Of a DNA stretch of 64,000 nucleotides, positions 10,703 through 22,779 are shown piece after piece. How positions within the stretch are numbered: position 1 is the first letter of the stretch; each line of letters begins with the position of its first letter. Position numbers and translations under genes: made by a program. The stretch comes from Ashinkailepas kermadecensis (taxonomy: Eukaryota > Arthropoda > Thecostraca > Neolepadidae). Where the stretch lies: positions 1-64,000 of the forward strand of contig JAOTOM010001633.1 of NCBI GenBank assembly GCA_034440615.1. The letters are read 5' to 3'. A model generated the notes under the pieces. That model was not told where the DNA came from and ran no database searches. It worked only from the letters and a program-made list of their open reading frames with translations.

Positions 10703-12639
10703 TCAGATATACGGATCAGTGGTTCCGTGCCGAGGGAGGGCTGGATAAGGAACCATTCGGGTGGGGACATGGACATTAGGGGCCACGCACAGCAGTAATG
10801 CCATTCCTAAGGGGCATGTGGCATTTGTGGTAAAAACAAGACATTCACGGCGAGCTCAACACATTTCGGTCCATGGTGAGCGGTAGACCACTGTTGGCAT
10901 TTCTCCAGGGATATTTGGGGAATTAGAATCGTCACAGCGGGGAGGGGCAGGGACGCACATCTCCCGTAAAGCTTCGTTGAATTTAACATTACGCCTATGG
11001 CGTCGCATGGAAAAAAATCGACCTAGGACCTCTCTTGTTCGTTCCTGTCCAAAATACGCAGCGGCTCCCACGCTTTTTGGCAGATAATTAATGGATACCT
11101 TTTCTCACAGGTTAGTGTACCCGGGAATGAATCGTACAGTAAAATACCCTGTAAATTCAGTGTTTCGATGCATCCATATCCTCAGCATAACATACTCCGT
11201 GCTTGTGATCATTGTGCTTTCAGATGCTAAAGAAGTTCGAAATATTATTAGTATTTCTTCTTTGTGTTGATGTGTATGCTAATGTTCAAATATCACCAAC
11301 AGAGGCATGCCTTCCCTTAAAGATCAAGTTCAAATGTAAGAAAAGGTACCTACATGTTGACATTGAACACACTTATAAATACACCTTGAACGACATGAGA
11401 AAGACATGATAAATAGGTAAATTCTGAATGTCATCAAGCCAACTAAGACATATAGGACTCGAAGGCGCCAAATGTGATAAAACATGACACTAAGATCACG
11501 ATGCATGTCTAAATTGGTAGCTTTTGAAAGCGTTGAAAACATCCAGAAGAAATCTACCGCCATGTGCTGGCATGGCCAAATGCACTTGCTTGCCTTGAAT
11601 CGAGAGCTCACGGTGTTCACGAGTGCTCGCGGCCCGATGCAAAGACGCTGCATGTGGGCCGAGTGAGATGGCATCTGTAAGGTGAACCAGCTAAGTAGCA
11701 TGTCAGAGTCTGCGCTCACGGACAAATAGAGCGTGATATATGCCATTTTGCTGCACAGTGCGAAAGAGATAAATTTAAATAACTTAAAAGCCGATAACAT
11801 ACGGAGTACATCGCGAACCCGATGCAGGAACTCGAAACCAAATAAGAACTTACTCTGCACGCCATCGACCCACACAGACTTCCGGTCGCAGCTGTCCAGA
11901 TCACATACTGCAATATTTAAGGCCGATCTAAGATTTACGCAACATGCTGCCAGCAGCGCGCTTTTTTACTTAAACCTACTGGATGCTGCCTCAAAACGAA
12001 TCAGCAAACCTGATGTCACATTGACTCGAGAGCTGAATGTGCAGTGGTAACGACAATTTGGTATTCACAGTAACGGTGAGACCTCGAATGTCTTTGACCG
12101 ATTAACGTTCCGCTTCATTTATGTGGTATTTTATCTGTGCGGATACGCAGCCTAGGGCTACCGTGAACGATTCGCAATCTGTCCGAAACAGTTTCAATCC
12201 CCATCTGCCAAGCCAGGCCTCCGGACGACTGATATTGTCATGCAAGGCTTGTCTGTCAGATGAAAAGTAAGTTGTCGGAAGATTTGAAAATCAGCCAGAC
12301 TGGATATCAAGCGAGAGATCGCTGATACACAGAGAAAAGAGAAGGGGCTGCAGCGACTCTTCAGATGCGCCAGGAAGGCCACATTTCTACTCGAATGCAT
12401 TGCCGTTCACAACGCACCTGCACACATTCTGGCGGGTACGACACGACCATTTAAAAGCAAGTTCCTGCATATCATGAGATATTTAGCGTGTGAATGGGAA
12501 GGCTGTAGTAAACACTCTGAAATACATTCCAATAGTCCGTGTATGCGGAGTCCGTCTGCCACCAGTTCGACATTGCCTATACACAGAACTCAGCAAATAA
12601 AACAAATCCCATCTGGACTGCTCAGATACCATCGGCGGG
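10703..12639. other. Intronic DNA without a supportable gene
   Basis: AT-rich, no clear repeat. One small open frame (11221-11409) starts MLKKFEILLVFLLCVDVYA, signal-peptide-like, right after CTTTCAG. It has no homology I recognise and is probably accidental. Confidence 0.5.
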
Positions 12640-12785
12640 AAGTAAAACCGTGAGCCCCGTGCACATGACGGACATGACTGAGGTAAAACCGTGAGCCCCG
12701 TGCACATGACGGACATGACGGAGGTAAAACCGTGAGCCCCTCGGACAGACGGAGGTAAAATAGCCCCGTGCACATGACGGACAGC
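12640..12785. repeat. Minisatellite, 41-bp unit, ~3.5 copies
   Basis: GGTAAAACCGTGAGCCCCGT and GCACATGACGGACATGACGG recur with a 41-bp period. The last unit is shortened. Confidence 0.75.
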
Positions 12786-13333
12786 ACATTCATCCCGGCA
12801 TGCTGCCGGGAGTGCTCACCATGCAACAGCTCACCATGCACCACATACGTCCTGGCATGCTGCCTGGAGAGCTCACCATGCAACAGCTCACCATGCACCA
12901 CATACGTCCTGGCATGCTGCCTGGGGAGCTCATCATGCAACAGCTCACCATGCACCACATACGTCCTGGCATGCTGCCTGGAGAGCTCACCATGCAACAG
13001 CTCACCATGCACCACATACGTCCCGGCATGCTGCCTGGAGAGCTCACCATGCAACAGCTCACCATGCACCACATACGTCCTGGCATGCTGCCTGGAGAGC
13101 TCATCATGCAACAGCTCACCATGCACCACATACGTCCTGGCATGCTGCCTGGAGAGCTCATCATGCAACAGCTCACCATGCACCACATACGTCCTGGCAT
13201 GCTGCCTGGGGAGCTCACCATGCACCACATACGTCCTGGCATGCTGCCTGGAGAGCTCATCATGCAACAGCTCACCATGCACCACATACGTCCTGGCACG
13301 CTGCCTGGAGAGCTCATCATGCACCACGCGCTC
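12786..13333. repeat. Minisatellite, 57-bp unit, ~10 copies
   Basis: CGTCCTGGCATGCTGCCTGG and CTCACCATGCACCACATA recur every 57 bp. One unit (about 13197-13238) lacks 15 bp. Period is divisible by three, so long open frames appear in several frames on both strands and are not evidence of coding. Confidence 0.9.
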
Positions 13334-13744
13334 CGGAGTCTATCTTCCCGAAGAGAGAAAGCCGTGAAATTGGTCTGCAATTTGTCGGAAATATCTTGTA
13401 CGTTACCAGTGCGGTACGCTGTGTTGGATTGCTCAATTTCAGTGCAGAACAGATGCCTACATTCGATGCGTTACAACAAGGCAGTGTTTCACCCGAGTAA
13501 ATAGGAGTCTCCGGGAGACCGTGTGCCACAGAATTACTAAATTCGGCGGCACACGCGTCGTTACACAAAGTGGCCGCCCCGAGTCGCCAAAAACAATCTC
13601 TTTGTCAGGGCTACACATCACAGAAGAAATGCATTACTTTCTTGATGCGTTTAAGAAGAACCAACTGGTATTTGTAAAAGAGGCCGGGTGAATTACTTCA
13701 ACTTTCACATGGTGTGGCCGTCTCATAAGTATTTAAACGACACC

Positions 13745-15505
13745 CAAGGTATGCTGACACTCATGGTATGTTGACTCTCACGGTACTTTCACACTTATGG
13801 TATGTTCACACCCATGGTATGTTCACATCCATGATATGTTCACACCCATGGTATGTTCACACCCATGGTATGTTCACATCCATGATATGTTGACACCAAT
13901 GGTAATTTTATACCCATGGTATATATCGACACCCATGGTATGTTGACACTAATGTTATGCTGACGTCCATGGTATGTTGAGACTCATGGTATGTTGACAC
14001 CCATGGTATGTTGACACTAATGTTATGTTGACGCTCATGGTATATTGACACTCATGGTATATTGACACCCATAGTATGTTCACACTAATGTTATGTTGAC
14101 ACTAATTTTATGTTCACACTAATGTTATGTTGACACTAATGTTATGTTGACGCCCATGGTATGTTGACACTAATGTTATGTTGATGCTCATGGTATATTG
14201 ACACTCATGGTATATTGACACCCATAGTATGTTGACACTAATGTTATGTTGACACTAATTTTATGTTGACACTAATGTTATGTTGACGCCCATGGTATGT
14301 TGGCACACATTGTATGTTAGCACTCATGATATGTTGACACTCATGTTACGTTGACACCCATGGTATGTTGACACTCATGTTATGTTGACACCCATGGTAT
14401 GTTGACACTCATGGTATGTTGACACCCATGGTATGTTGACACCCATGGTATGTTGACACCCATGGTATGTTGACACTCATGTTACGTTGACACCCATGGT
14501 ATGTTGACACTCATGTTATATTGACACTCATGTTATGTTGACACCCATGGTATGTTGACACTCATGTTATGTTGACACCCATGGTATGTTGACACTCATG
14601 TTATATTGACACTCATGTTATGTTGACACCCATGGTATGTTGACACTCATGTTATATTGACACTCATGTTATGTTGACACCCATGGTATGTTGACACCCA
14701 TGGTATGTTGACACCCATGGTATGTTGACACTCATGTTATATTGTCACTCATGTTATGTTGACACCCATGGTATGTTGACACCCATGGTATGTTGACACC
14801 CATGGTATGTTGACACTCATGTTATGTTGACACCCATGTTATGTTGACACTCATGTTATGCTGACACCCATGATATGTTGACACTCATGTTATATTGACA
14901 CTCATGGTATGTTGACACCCATGGTATGTTGACACTCATGTTATGTTGACACCCATGGTATGCTGACACTCATGGTATGTTGACACTCATGTTATATTGT
15001 CACTCATGTTATGTTGACACCCATGGTATGTTGACACCCATGGTATGTTGACACTCATGTTATGTTGACACTCATGTTATGTTGACACCCATGGTATGTT
15101 GACACTCATGTTATGTTGACACCCATGGTATGTTGACACTCATGTTTCATGTTATATTGGCACTCATGTTATGTTGACACCCATGGTATGTTGACACTCA
15201 TGTTATATTGACACTCATGTTATGTTGACACTCATGTTATGTTGACACCCATGGTATGTTGACACTCATGTTATATTGACACTCATGTTATGTTGACACC
15301 CATGGTATGTTGACACCCATGGTATGTTGACACCCATGGTATGTTGACACTCATGTTATGTTGACACTCATGTTATATTGACACTCATGGTATGTTGACA
15401 CCCATGGTATGTTGACACTCATGTTATGTTGACACCCATGGTATGTTGACACTCATGGTATATTCACACTTGTTGACACTTATGGTATGTTCATACTTAT
15501 TGACA
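13745..15505. repeat. Long 17-bp minisatellite, ~100 copies
   Basis: Unit TATGTTGACACCCATGG with variants ACTCATGTT and ACTAATGTT. Higher-order runs of alternating CCCATGG and CTCATGT units are visible. The same repeat reappears at 17455-17740. Confidence 0.93.
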
Positions 15506-16364
15506 CTTAAAGACATAAAGACATAAAAGATCAGTGCAACTATGAGCCCCAAGGGCCCTTCTTGGTTGCACTTTGTACACTGAACCAGTTGCCCACCAAA
15601 TCTGTCAATCAACCCTCCCTGGAATACAGAAAAACAAGCCCCCTATTCTTATAATGATTGTCTATGCCGTTTTTAAAGATGTTCAGTGCGTTGCTACTGC
15701 AGTGTCTTAAAATTACTTTTTCAATACCTGTGCGGATGAAAAACAAAATCACTCTGAGATAGTGAAAGATGAAAAACGCTGAATAGATGCATCATGATGA
15801 AAACCCAGATTGCGCCATCATACTAATAAAATAAACACATGGCCAGAGTAGTAAACATAATCATACAAATTTGGACAAATTGTATGTGGCGTCCACTCTT
15901 CCTGAACCACATTTTTGGGGTCAGTACCTTCACATGCTTCTCATTTTGCTTCTTCCTTCCTTTATTGAGTTCATGAATTTAGCGCGGTGCTTGAAATGAA
16001 ACAGGCAATTCCATTGTTCGGTACTTCTTCACATTAATCTGGCCACACATGGCGGAAGGACACCTGTGCACCGCCCTATCAAAGACCTACATTGCATGTT
16101 ATACTTGGACGTGTTTGTTTCACCTGTGCATGCCGGGTGCTTGATGGCTGTGGTTTTCCTCAATGTGTATGATGGCCGACCGTGATGCGTGCAAAGGTAC
16201 AAAGGTAAATGCGAAGTAATTGACTGTTCCGTCCCTTGGAGAAGATAAATGTCGCACATCTAGCACCTGCCACTTAAACCTGCATGTACAATGAGCATGC
16301 TGGCCTCACCCAAATGCTATGAGCTGCATGTGCGTGTATTTGATTGGTTGGTATTGTGTTACAG
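15506..16364. other. Non-repetitive stretch, no gene seen
   Basis: Ordinary AT-rich sequence between the 17-bp array and the candidate terminal exon. No motif or open frame of note. Confidence 0.5.
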
Positions 16365-16676
16365 GTACCATCCACCTTGTCCACTGCCTCGCTGACCAGT
16401 CCTCATCATGCAGACCTGATCACGAAGCCTACATCCCTGGGTGGCGGTGCTGACCTATGCAATCCAGATAACTGTCATCATACCTGTGACCTGTCACGTC
16501 CTCAAATGCTGAACCAGTGCCCGCAGAACGACCGTATCACCAGTTCAGTGTCGGTGTCTGACAGCACTTTCGAATCATCTGCCTGCATATTTCTACGTCT
16601 GCTTTTCGGCTGTAACTGGAGCGTAACTACGGCAATGTTACTAATACTGACACTGCTTTTGTTTTGCTTTTTGTGA
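16365..16676 (+). CDS. Candidate terminal exon, Ser/Thr-rich with hydrophobic C-terminus
   Basis: After an acceptor-like TTGGTATTGTGTTACAG the frame is open for 103 codons to TGA. The start is Ser/Thr-rich (VPSTLSTASLTSPHHADL), the middle has five cysteines and the end is very hydrophobic (TTAMLLILTLLLFCFL). This resembles a GPI-attachment signal or a tail anchor. A perfect AATAAA is at 16766-16771, 90 nt beyond the stop, as expected of a last exon. It lies inside intron 2 of the synaptotagmin-family gene on the same strand, in the same phase (0) as the donor at 9385. It could therefore be an alternative last exon that replaces the end of the C2B domain, or belong to a nested gene, or be a chance frame. 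No homologue recognised. Confidence 0.35.
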   Translation, partial: VPSTLSTASLTSPHHADLITKPTSLGGGADLCNPDNCHHTCDLSRPQMLNQCPQNDRITSSVSVSDSTFESSACIFLRLLFGCNWSVTTAMLLILTLLLFCFL

Positions 16677-16765
16677 TGTGTTTATGTCCTTAGTCATTGG
16701 TCTCAAGGGAGCATCATCTCTGGCGAAGGCCATGCCGCAACTCGACCAAACAGCTGGGCTTTGTA

Positions 16766-16771
16766 AATAAA
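16766..16771 (+). terminator. AATAAA polyadenylation-type hexamer
   Basis: Perfect AATAAA followed by TAAT, 90 nt after the stop of the candidate terminal exon. Confidence 0.4.
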
Positions 16772-16779
16772 TAATACAG

Positions 16780-17455
16780 CACACCATCAACATTTAATAT
16801 AAGAGTGAAACGAGGCATCTGAACAGTCAGCACCGACGCCATGAACGGAAGCACTAACCAAGCCAATAACAACTTTTAATTGTGCATGGCTGAACTTCGA
16901 ATCGATATGATCGCGAGTGTGACTGGAAATGTGGATAGTTTCTACGAATACCAGTCAACAGCGAAACCAAAATCGTACTATCACACGGAGATAATTATTT
17001 TGCATATCCCCAACGCGACTTGGATTCGTTGAACTGAAGGAACAGCTTCTCTTGTCTTTGTCCATCGTTCCACGTTCTTTCAACGCCAATGATGTAGTAC
17101 ACACTCAGAACATAAAATATGAGTTTTATTGCATCAACAACCATAACCGTTCAAGTCTGAGTAATATAATCGCTTAAAAACTATAATACCATGCATTAGG
17201 GGAAGCTCGGTAAAACGCCGCACCATGCAAACATACCTTCTCGCGCTCTTCTAGTATTAATGCAAGGGCAGAAAGCGCGGGCTTGACACGCCGGCACATG
17301 CGCTTTAGCATGAATGAATACATGCGAAAACAATTAAACTGGTCTGCTTGAAAGGGCACACGCTCATGTACAACATACTCAGGACAGTGTTCTTGTTCTA
17401 TATATATATATATATATATGCATATGCAGATAGGTGTCTCATACCAGAATGGTTA
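16780..17455. other. No gene seen; ends in a (TA)n tract
   Basis: Unremarkable sequence with a (TA)~10 run at about 17398-17420, just before the 17-bp repeat resumes. Confidence 0.5.
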
Positions 17456-17740
17456 TGTTCATACTTGTTGACACCCATGGTATGTTGACACTCATGTTAT
17501 GTTGACCCCCATGGTATGTTGACACTCATGGTATATTCACACTTGTTGACACTTATGGTATGTTCATACTTGTTGACATTTATGGTATGTTCATACTTGT
17601 TGACACCCATGGTATGTTGACACTCATGTTATGTTGACACCCATGGTATGTTGACACTCATGGTATATTCACACTTGTTGACACTTATGGTATGTTCACG
17701 CTCATGGAATGTTGACACCCATAGTATGTTGACACTCATG
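17455..17740. repeat. Second block of the 17-bp minisatellite, ~16 copies
   Basis: Same unit as at 13745-15505. It shares the distinctive variant TATTCACACTTGTTGACACT with the right end of the first block. Confidence 0.88.
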
Positions 17741-17995
17741 AATATATCGGAAATACGGGGAGGCAGAACTTGTGCATCAACAAATATAGTTGTTTACCCC
17801 TGAAGCAATTGATTGCTCTCCTCCACGTTCTCGAGATATGCATGTCTCAATCGGTGGAAATGTAAGTATATTACTGTGAGGGTCAGAAACGCTAAAGCTG
17901 ATGAACTGAAAATGCGTTGGAGGGGCTGGCGCACAGAGCCCCATGTCAAAATATGTAATTATTGGGGCTTGACTAAGCACTGGATTGGCTCAAGC

Positions 17996-18056
17996 CAGAG
18001 CCTCCCCTAGCATATTAACTAGGGAAGGTTAGCATCTTAGCCAGGGGAGGCTGGAG
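17996..18056. other. Imperfect inverted repeat
   Basis: CCAGAGCCTCCCCTAGC on the left pairs imperfectly with GCCAGGGGAGGCTGGAG on the right across a loop of about 27 nt. Confidence 0.45.
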
Positions 18057-18728
18057 TCTGGGTGATTCGGATGGTGGTCTCGCAACCACCGATGGTTGCC
18101 TTCACCCCTCCGCCTGCCAGTCAAAGCTCCTTAGTAGAGGCCCTGGCTCAAGCCGCTTCAGAGTGATGTGAAACTTCACCCATGAAGCATCACAGCCAAG
18201 CGTGCGACTGAAGTGCATCCCCCAGAACTGAAAAAGAAGCCTGGGTGCAAGCTGGAAATGGTCCTGCATCAGAAGTAATCTCATCTGGGTATAGGTGTAT
18301 TGCTTCCAATGTGGGTATTCCCTGCACTTCAACCACCCACGAGTTTGTTCTTCCTTCCGAAGCAAAACATCCCGTCTTCACGCCTGGACGTATGTAATGT
18401 ACCAATATCTGACTCTGGTGAAGCTGATGAAGCCTCCATTTCCCCGATTTGCCGACATCGAGACGGGCAACATTCTCCCCACCGCCACTCATACGCCCAC
18501 ATGGTTACAATTTATCTAGGTTCGGATATTGTGTAATTGATTCGGGCAACTAATCTTTGTCATGTGATTTGATATATGTTCTTGTAGACTTCTTCCAACA
18601 GGGTGCGTCGGGGTTTGACTCCTGTTGGTCGATGCTTGTATATTCCGATCACCCTCGCCCTAATGTACACTAACGCATGCAGGCAATGTTATTGTTCCAC
18701 TAGCTCTGGCGCATTATACTTCCTGGTA

Positions 18729-18976
18729 ATGGTGCTCCCCATACGATCTCTGGAATTGTTACCTCTTTTGGCGCTTCACGGCCTCGAAACTTGCTGGCTC
18801 CGTCCATCTCTTCTCAATCTGGAGAAAGTCTTTCAACTGAAAGACGCCAAGGACTACTCCAAGTTTCTCAGTTGAAGGGCTTTCTCCAAATTGAGAAAAT
18901 ATGGACGTGACAGGCAGAATTCGAGATCGTGAAGGGCCAAAAGAGGTAACAATTCCAGAGATCGTATGTAGAGTAG
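18729..18976. mobile_element. Fold-back element (long imperfect palindrome)
   Basis: The left arm begins ATACGATCTCTGGAATTGTT and the right arm ends with its complement AACAATTCCAGAGATCGTAT. The arms are about 115 nt and share most bases, including CTCTTTTGG, CTTCACG and TCTCAAT-TGGAGAAAG. The centre is near 18853. Both strands therefore encode nearly the same meaningless peptide. Structure is that of a hairpin MITE; no family recognised. Confidence 0.7.
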
Positions 18977-18989
18977 CACTGCCCGACAG

Positions 18990-20750
18990 CATAACACAAC
19001 AGCGTTAATGTTAACGCAGGTGCTCCTTCGAAGTGAAAAAGCCCTCGATTTGCCCTTTGATTTTGAAGTTACTTTAGTATGCTTCACCCAAATAGTGACG
19101 TCCATTTGCATAGTATAATATTATACTATGACACCAAATTGTGTTTTATATGTCTGAAAATTGTGTGTATGGCGTCTATCACATGTCTAAGAAATTTTCC
19201 TGTTGGCGGAACGTGTAAATATACCACACTAAGCTAAACAAAGCACATAATCGAAATCTTATTTTGATCGGTTCAGTACCGAGAAATACTTGTACAAGCA
19301 GGAAATCTGAATGAAGTAAAGCTGGGAGATAGGAGACTATAGTCGATTATGAGACATTGGCCAAACGTAAGAAATTAAGGAAATTATGCAAACATGCCAT
19401 CAACTTCGTAGCTGCGTGAGGCCAGCGCCACGGGACAATTATGTACTGTTCAGGATGTATTATTCAGGACGTACTATTCAGGATGTACTACTTAGGGTAC
19501 TGTTCAGGATGTACTGTTCAGGATGTGCTATTCAGAATGTACTATTCAGGGTGTACTGTTCTTCCAATGTGATCTTGGAAGAAGTATGTCTTCTTCCAAT
19601 ATTTTCAAAGTACCGTTATTCGGAGTAGTTGCAACCTATCAACCCCAAACTCAGACAATGCTGTTTCATCAAGGCGAACAACTCTGCTCTATGGAGATTT
19701 TGATCAAGTTGAAGGTTACTGACCTCAGGTCCGGTCGATTTCCGCGTTTTTTTATACCGCATTGAGTAAGGTAAATTGAATGTGGGGCCGACAAATGATA
19801 AGGAGCATGATAAAAGCATGCATCCTCTGGAGAGGAACAATTTTTTTTCGGGTAGGAGCAACTGTGCAAGTCCCTGGAGGAGCGCTTTCGGCTGAAGATT
19901 ATTTGAGCTGGGAAGGGTGGGTGGGTGAACTAGTGCATACTGACGGGGCGACCTTTCCTCCCAGGATGCAGTTTTACCCTCAAGAGGGCATCTATTCGTC
20001 TCAGAGGGGCGTATTTGGCTGAAAGATCCGTTAAGCGGGTGGAGGAAGATGGTGCATTGCAACCTCCTGGAGGGACGCCTTTTCCCGGTCAGAGGGGTTC
20101 CGCCTTCCCATGTGAGGGTGGGGGCATACCCAAGCTTCCCTCGTTTATTTCGAGCCCCTGGTACGGGTTAGTCCCATCAAGGTTGGTGGCGTCTCCCCGA
20201 TTGCTACGCTGCTGCTTGCTGCATGCTGATTCACAATGGAACGATTTTGCGGCGGGCATATCAGCGCCAAAATTGTGTTGTTCTTTATTCTAAACACTAT
20301 AATGTTGTTGATACACACGTTGGACTTCGTAGTCAAGCTTTCTTGAGACCCACAGACATTGATAGGCATGATGTGCTCTCATAAGAGCATACCAATAAAT
20401 GGGTAATGCAATATTATTCATAGAAAGCCAGTTTAATCTGGAAGTTAGCATTTTTCGTGTCTCTCGTGCGACCTTTAACTGGAAAAACCGTTAACTAGCT
20501 TCTTTTGCTTAAATTCTGCTCGGGAGAGAAATGGGCGATATTAGGTACCCTGAGGCCTGTGCTACTCCGGCTTCCCTAATTGGTGTTGCCGAACTAAAAG
20601 CTTCTGCTCCATGTTGGGAATTAAAAATGCAAGATTGAAGAAAGTTGGTGCTGCAGAAACTGATGTCGGTGTTGCAGCTGCACATCCTGTAATGGTATAT
20701 TATTCACCAATATCAATCAAGGAACTAAGCTCTGAACGATTTCTACCGAC
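18990..20750. other. Mostly non-repetitive intron DNA
   Basis: Contains the 14-bp array at 19440-19562 and weakly repeated G-rich text around 19870-20110 (for example GGAGGGACGCCTTTTC). No exon supported. Confidence 0.45.
19440..19562. repeat. 14-bp minisatellite, ~8 copies
   Basis: Unit GTACTATTCAGGAT with point variants and one 1-2 nt deletion. Confidence 0.8.
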
Positions 20751-20752
20751 AG

Positions 20753-20941
20753 CTGGAGATCCACTGGATCCAGTGCATCGTGATGGTGTCGAAGATCTAC
20801 ACGCGGGACCGAAGGGTCGGCTTTTGCCAGCTGGGACCGGACACAAGCGTCGCCGGAGCTCAGCACTGGGCACAGAGCATCAAGCCCAAGCGGGGCGACG
20901 ATACACCGCGTTGGCATGTACTGATGCCGGCGGCCGAGTAG
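20753..20941 (+). CDS. Synaptotagmin-family gene, terminal exon (end of C2B domain, stop)
   Basis: The exon follows the acceptor TTTCTACCGACAG and reads 62 codons in phase 0 to TAG. It begins LEIHWIQCIVMVSKIYTRDR, then has GFCQLGPDTSVAGAQHWAQS and finishes with TPRWHVLMPAAE. This is the diagnostic end of a synaptotagmin C2B domain: strand 6, loop 3, the 'IGxCxLG' strand, the HW motif of the C-terminal helix, and the closing WH-x-L. Loop 3, normally D-x-D, is VSKIYTRD and lacks the acidic ligands, so this is probably a calcium-independent member. It is phase-compatible with the exon at 9251-9385 across an intron of about 11.4 kb. An ATTAAA polyadenylation-type hexamer lies about 190 nt beyond the stop. 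Which synaptotagmin this is cannot be decided here. Confidence 0.75.
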   Translation: MEIHWIQCIVMVSKIYTRDRRVGFCQLGPDTSVAGAQHWAQSIKPKRGDDTPRWHVLMPAAE

Positions 20942-21155
20942 TGGCATCTAGCGGTGGAAACTTGAACTGTTCGTGGTGGCTGTTCGCCGGTAGGTGTTCT
21001 TTTGGAAATGTTCCATGGATCGTATTGTCGTGATCGTCTGGTTCCGTTGCCAATTATCAAGGCATACCTGACTTGAACAAATGTGGCTCTGCCAAGTGTA
21101 GACCTAAGGGTGTGTGTATGGAGGGGGGCGATTAAATCAGATGGCCACCTTTGGG
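20942..21155 (+). other. Probable 3' UTR of the synaptotagmin-family gene
   Basis: The region runs from the TAG stop to just past an ATTAAA hexamer at 21131-21136. No long open frame continues the gene. The cleavage site is inferred and no transcript evidence is available. Confidence 0.4.
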
Positions 21156-22070
21156 CATTTGAAACCCTAGCCAGTCTCAAATGATGAAATCTCCGTGGAA
21201 CCTGCAAAATTAGACGAACTCCATGACTTCATTTAATATGCGACTGGGGGCTGCTCCTCCACCCCATTCATGACTGCGCCTGCCCCATCCCCCTTCAAGC
21301 TGCATTTCTCATTACTTGATCATTACTGAGATGGTGGGGGCAGGAGTTCCAACGGGTGGGATTTGATCCCACTGGAATGAATGATAGCGACCCTCCGACC
21401 CCGGTCGCATCTTGTTTAGACGGGACCGTGATGGAATCTGAATTAAATAGCCTGTGTGTCTTCTACTGCAGCAAATTGATTTTTCATTTGTCGTATTTAA
21501 GGCCACATATTCCGATTTTAACTCGTCACTAGAGCCGCGGAAGTCCCTGGGAAATATTTGCGAATTCTTCCAAAAGCTTCGCGAAGGTGACGAACGACGG
21601 AGCCATAGGGAAGGCAGGGAACACCAAGCTTTTCCGAAAGGCAATGCAGTTATCGCTGGGCTGGGAGGGGACGGTGCTCCTAAGTTCGCCGTCACCTTTA
21701 ACATTTTGCGCTGTTGATTTAGTTTGCTACAGATTATATCGCTCTTATGCTTTGTTATATGTGAAATGTCTGAAGGTGTGAAGTTGCGTGATATTGGAGA
21801 GAAGTTGACTAAAGTTCCAACTGAAGTGAACCCAAGTGAAATTAGTATTTTCGTGATCGATCCGTTTGTGACAAGGGTGTCGTATTAGCTCTCTAAAGCC
21901 AATCACAGTTCATTTATGTTGAGAGTTTGGCGTTGATTTCACCATAGAGGCGGCAATATTATCAATGAAATATCCATGTCGTTTCGGGAAAACCCGTTCA
22001 GCTTGGTTTTGAAGGACGTGTCTGGAAACGTTACCAGTGAATCCCTCAACAAGTTAATTTGCTACACCAC
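21156..22070. other. Intergenic DNA, no gene supported
   Basis: Three overlapping frames are open around 21454-21717 (for example NICEFFQKLREGDERR), but none has a recognisable domain or clear splice borders. Confidence 0.4.
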
Positions 22071-22172
22071 GATTCTGATTCTGTGTAAGGGTACACCACG
22101 ATTCTGATTCTGATTCTGATTCTGTGTAAGGGTACACCACGATTCTGATTCTGATTCTGATTCTGTGTAAGG
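22068..22172. repeat. GATTCT hexamer repeats in larger duplicated units
   Basis: GGGTACACCACGATTCTGAT and CTGTGTAAGGGT recur three times with two to four GATTCT hexamers in each. Confidence 0.8.
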
Positions 22173-22779
22173 GTGGCTATGGAGGCGTACCTCAGCCGGT
22201 ATGGGCTAACACACGTGCTTCAGTTGTGGGAACTCAATTAGCACACACCTTGTCCGGATTAGCATAACACACCTTGTCCGGTGGCCATTTTCAAAGCAGT
22301 CGTCTTTTTCTCAATATCGAAGTCCCTAGCTCCTGAATGATTGATTACATTCTGCATAGCGATAAGTATTTCTGTAAGACGGTATGGACACAGTACGTGT
22401 GTTACAATTCAACTGTTTCGGATTCACGATACGTAGTCTACATTTCTATTATCTCTCAGCTGTCTTTGATTCACAATGCGTAGTGTACGTTTCTATTATT
22501 TCTCAACTGTTTCTGAGTCACGATGTGCTTATGGCAACTGACTGGATGACAAGCCAGCCTTATCGCTAAGCACGCGCAGTGGGAGATATTGCATGCCATT
22601 GACCCTAAAGCCAGAGCTTGCTTAAGAAGTATTCTCAACTGTGTGCATTTTCGCAAGATTAAATGCTTGACACGCTTTAGCTAGGGACATATTGTCCCGA
22701 ACACGATTAGTGCATGAATAGTGCATGCCAGGGGTGTTCATTTGTGAAAATTATTAGAGAGGGAGCAATCCATAGAGGC

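Larger units (their letters stand above)
9386..20752 (+). other. Intron between the last two C2B exons
   Basis: Begins GTACGG within the first unit of a 63-bp minisatellite and ends CCGACAG. It contains the 63-, 41-, 57-, 17- and 14-bp arrays, a possible alternative terminal exon (16365-16676) and a fold-back element. The donor is multiplied about 20-fold, so the exact intron start in mature transcripts is uncertain. Confidence 0.55.

Noticed and set aside
11221..11409. Small secreted peptide gene (MLKKFEILLVFLLC...)
   Set aside because: Signal-like start and an acceptor-like CTTTCAG directly before ATG, but AT-rich, no conserved cysteine pattern and no other support.
12590..13504. Four overlapping open frames of 196-245 codons
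   Set aside because: Products of the 57-bp array; no non-repeat domain.
13745..15505. CRISPR-like array
   Set aside because: Contiguous 17-bp tandem repeat without unique spacers, in a eukaryotic setting with no cas genes.
18603..19111. Pair of similar proteins on opposite strands
   Set aside because: They are the two arms of the fold-back element read on each strand.
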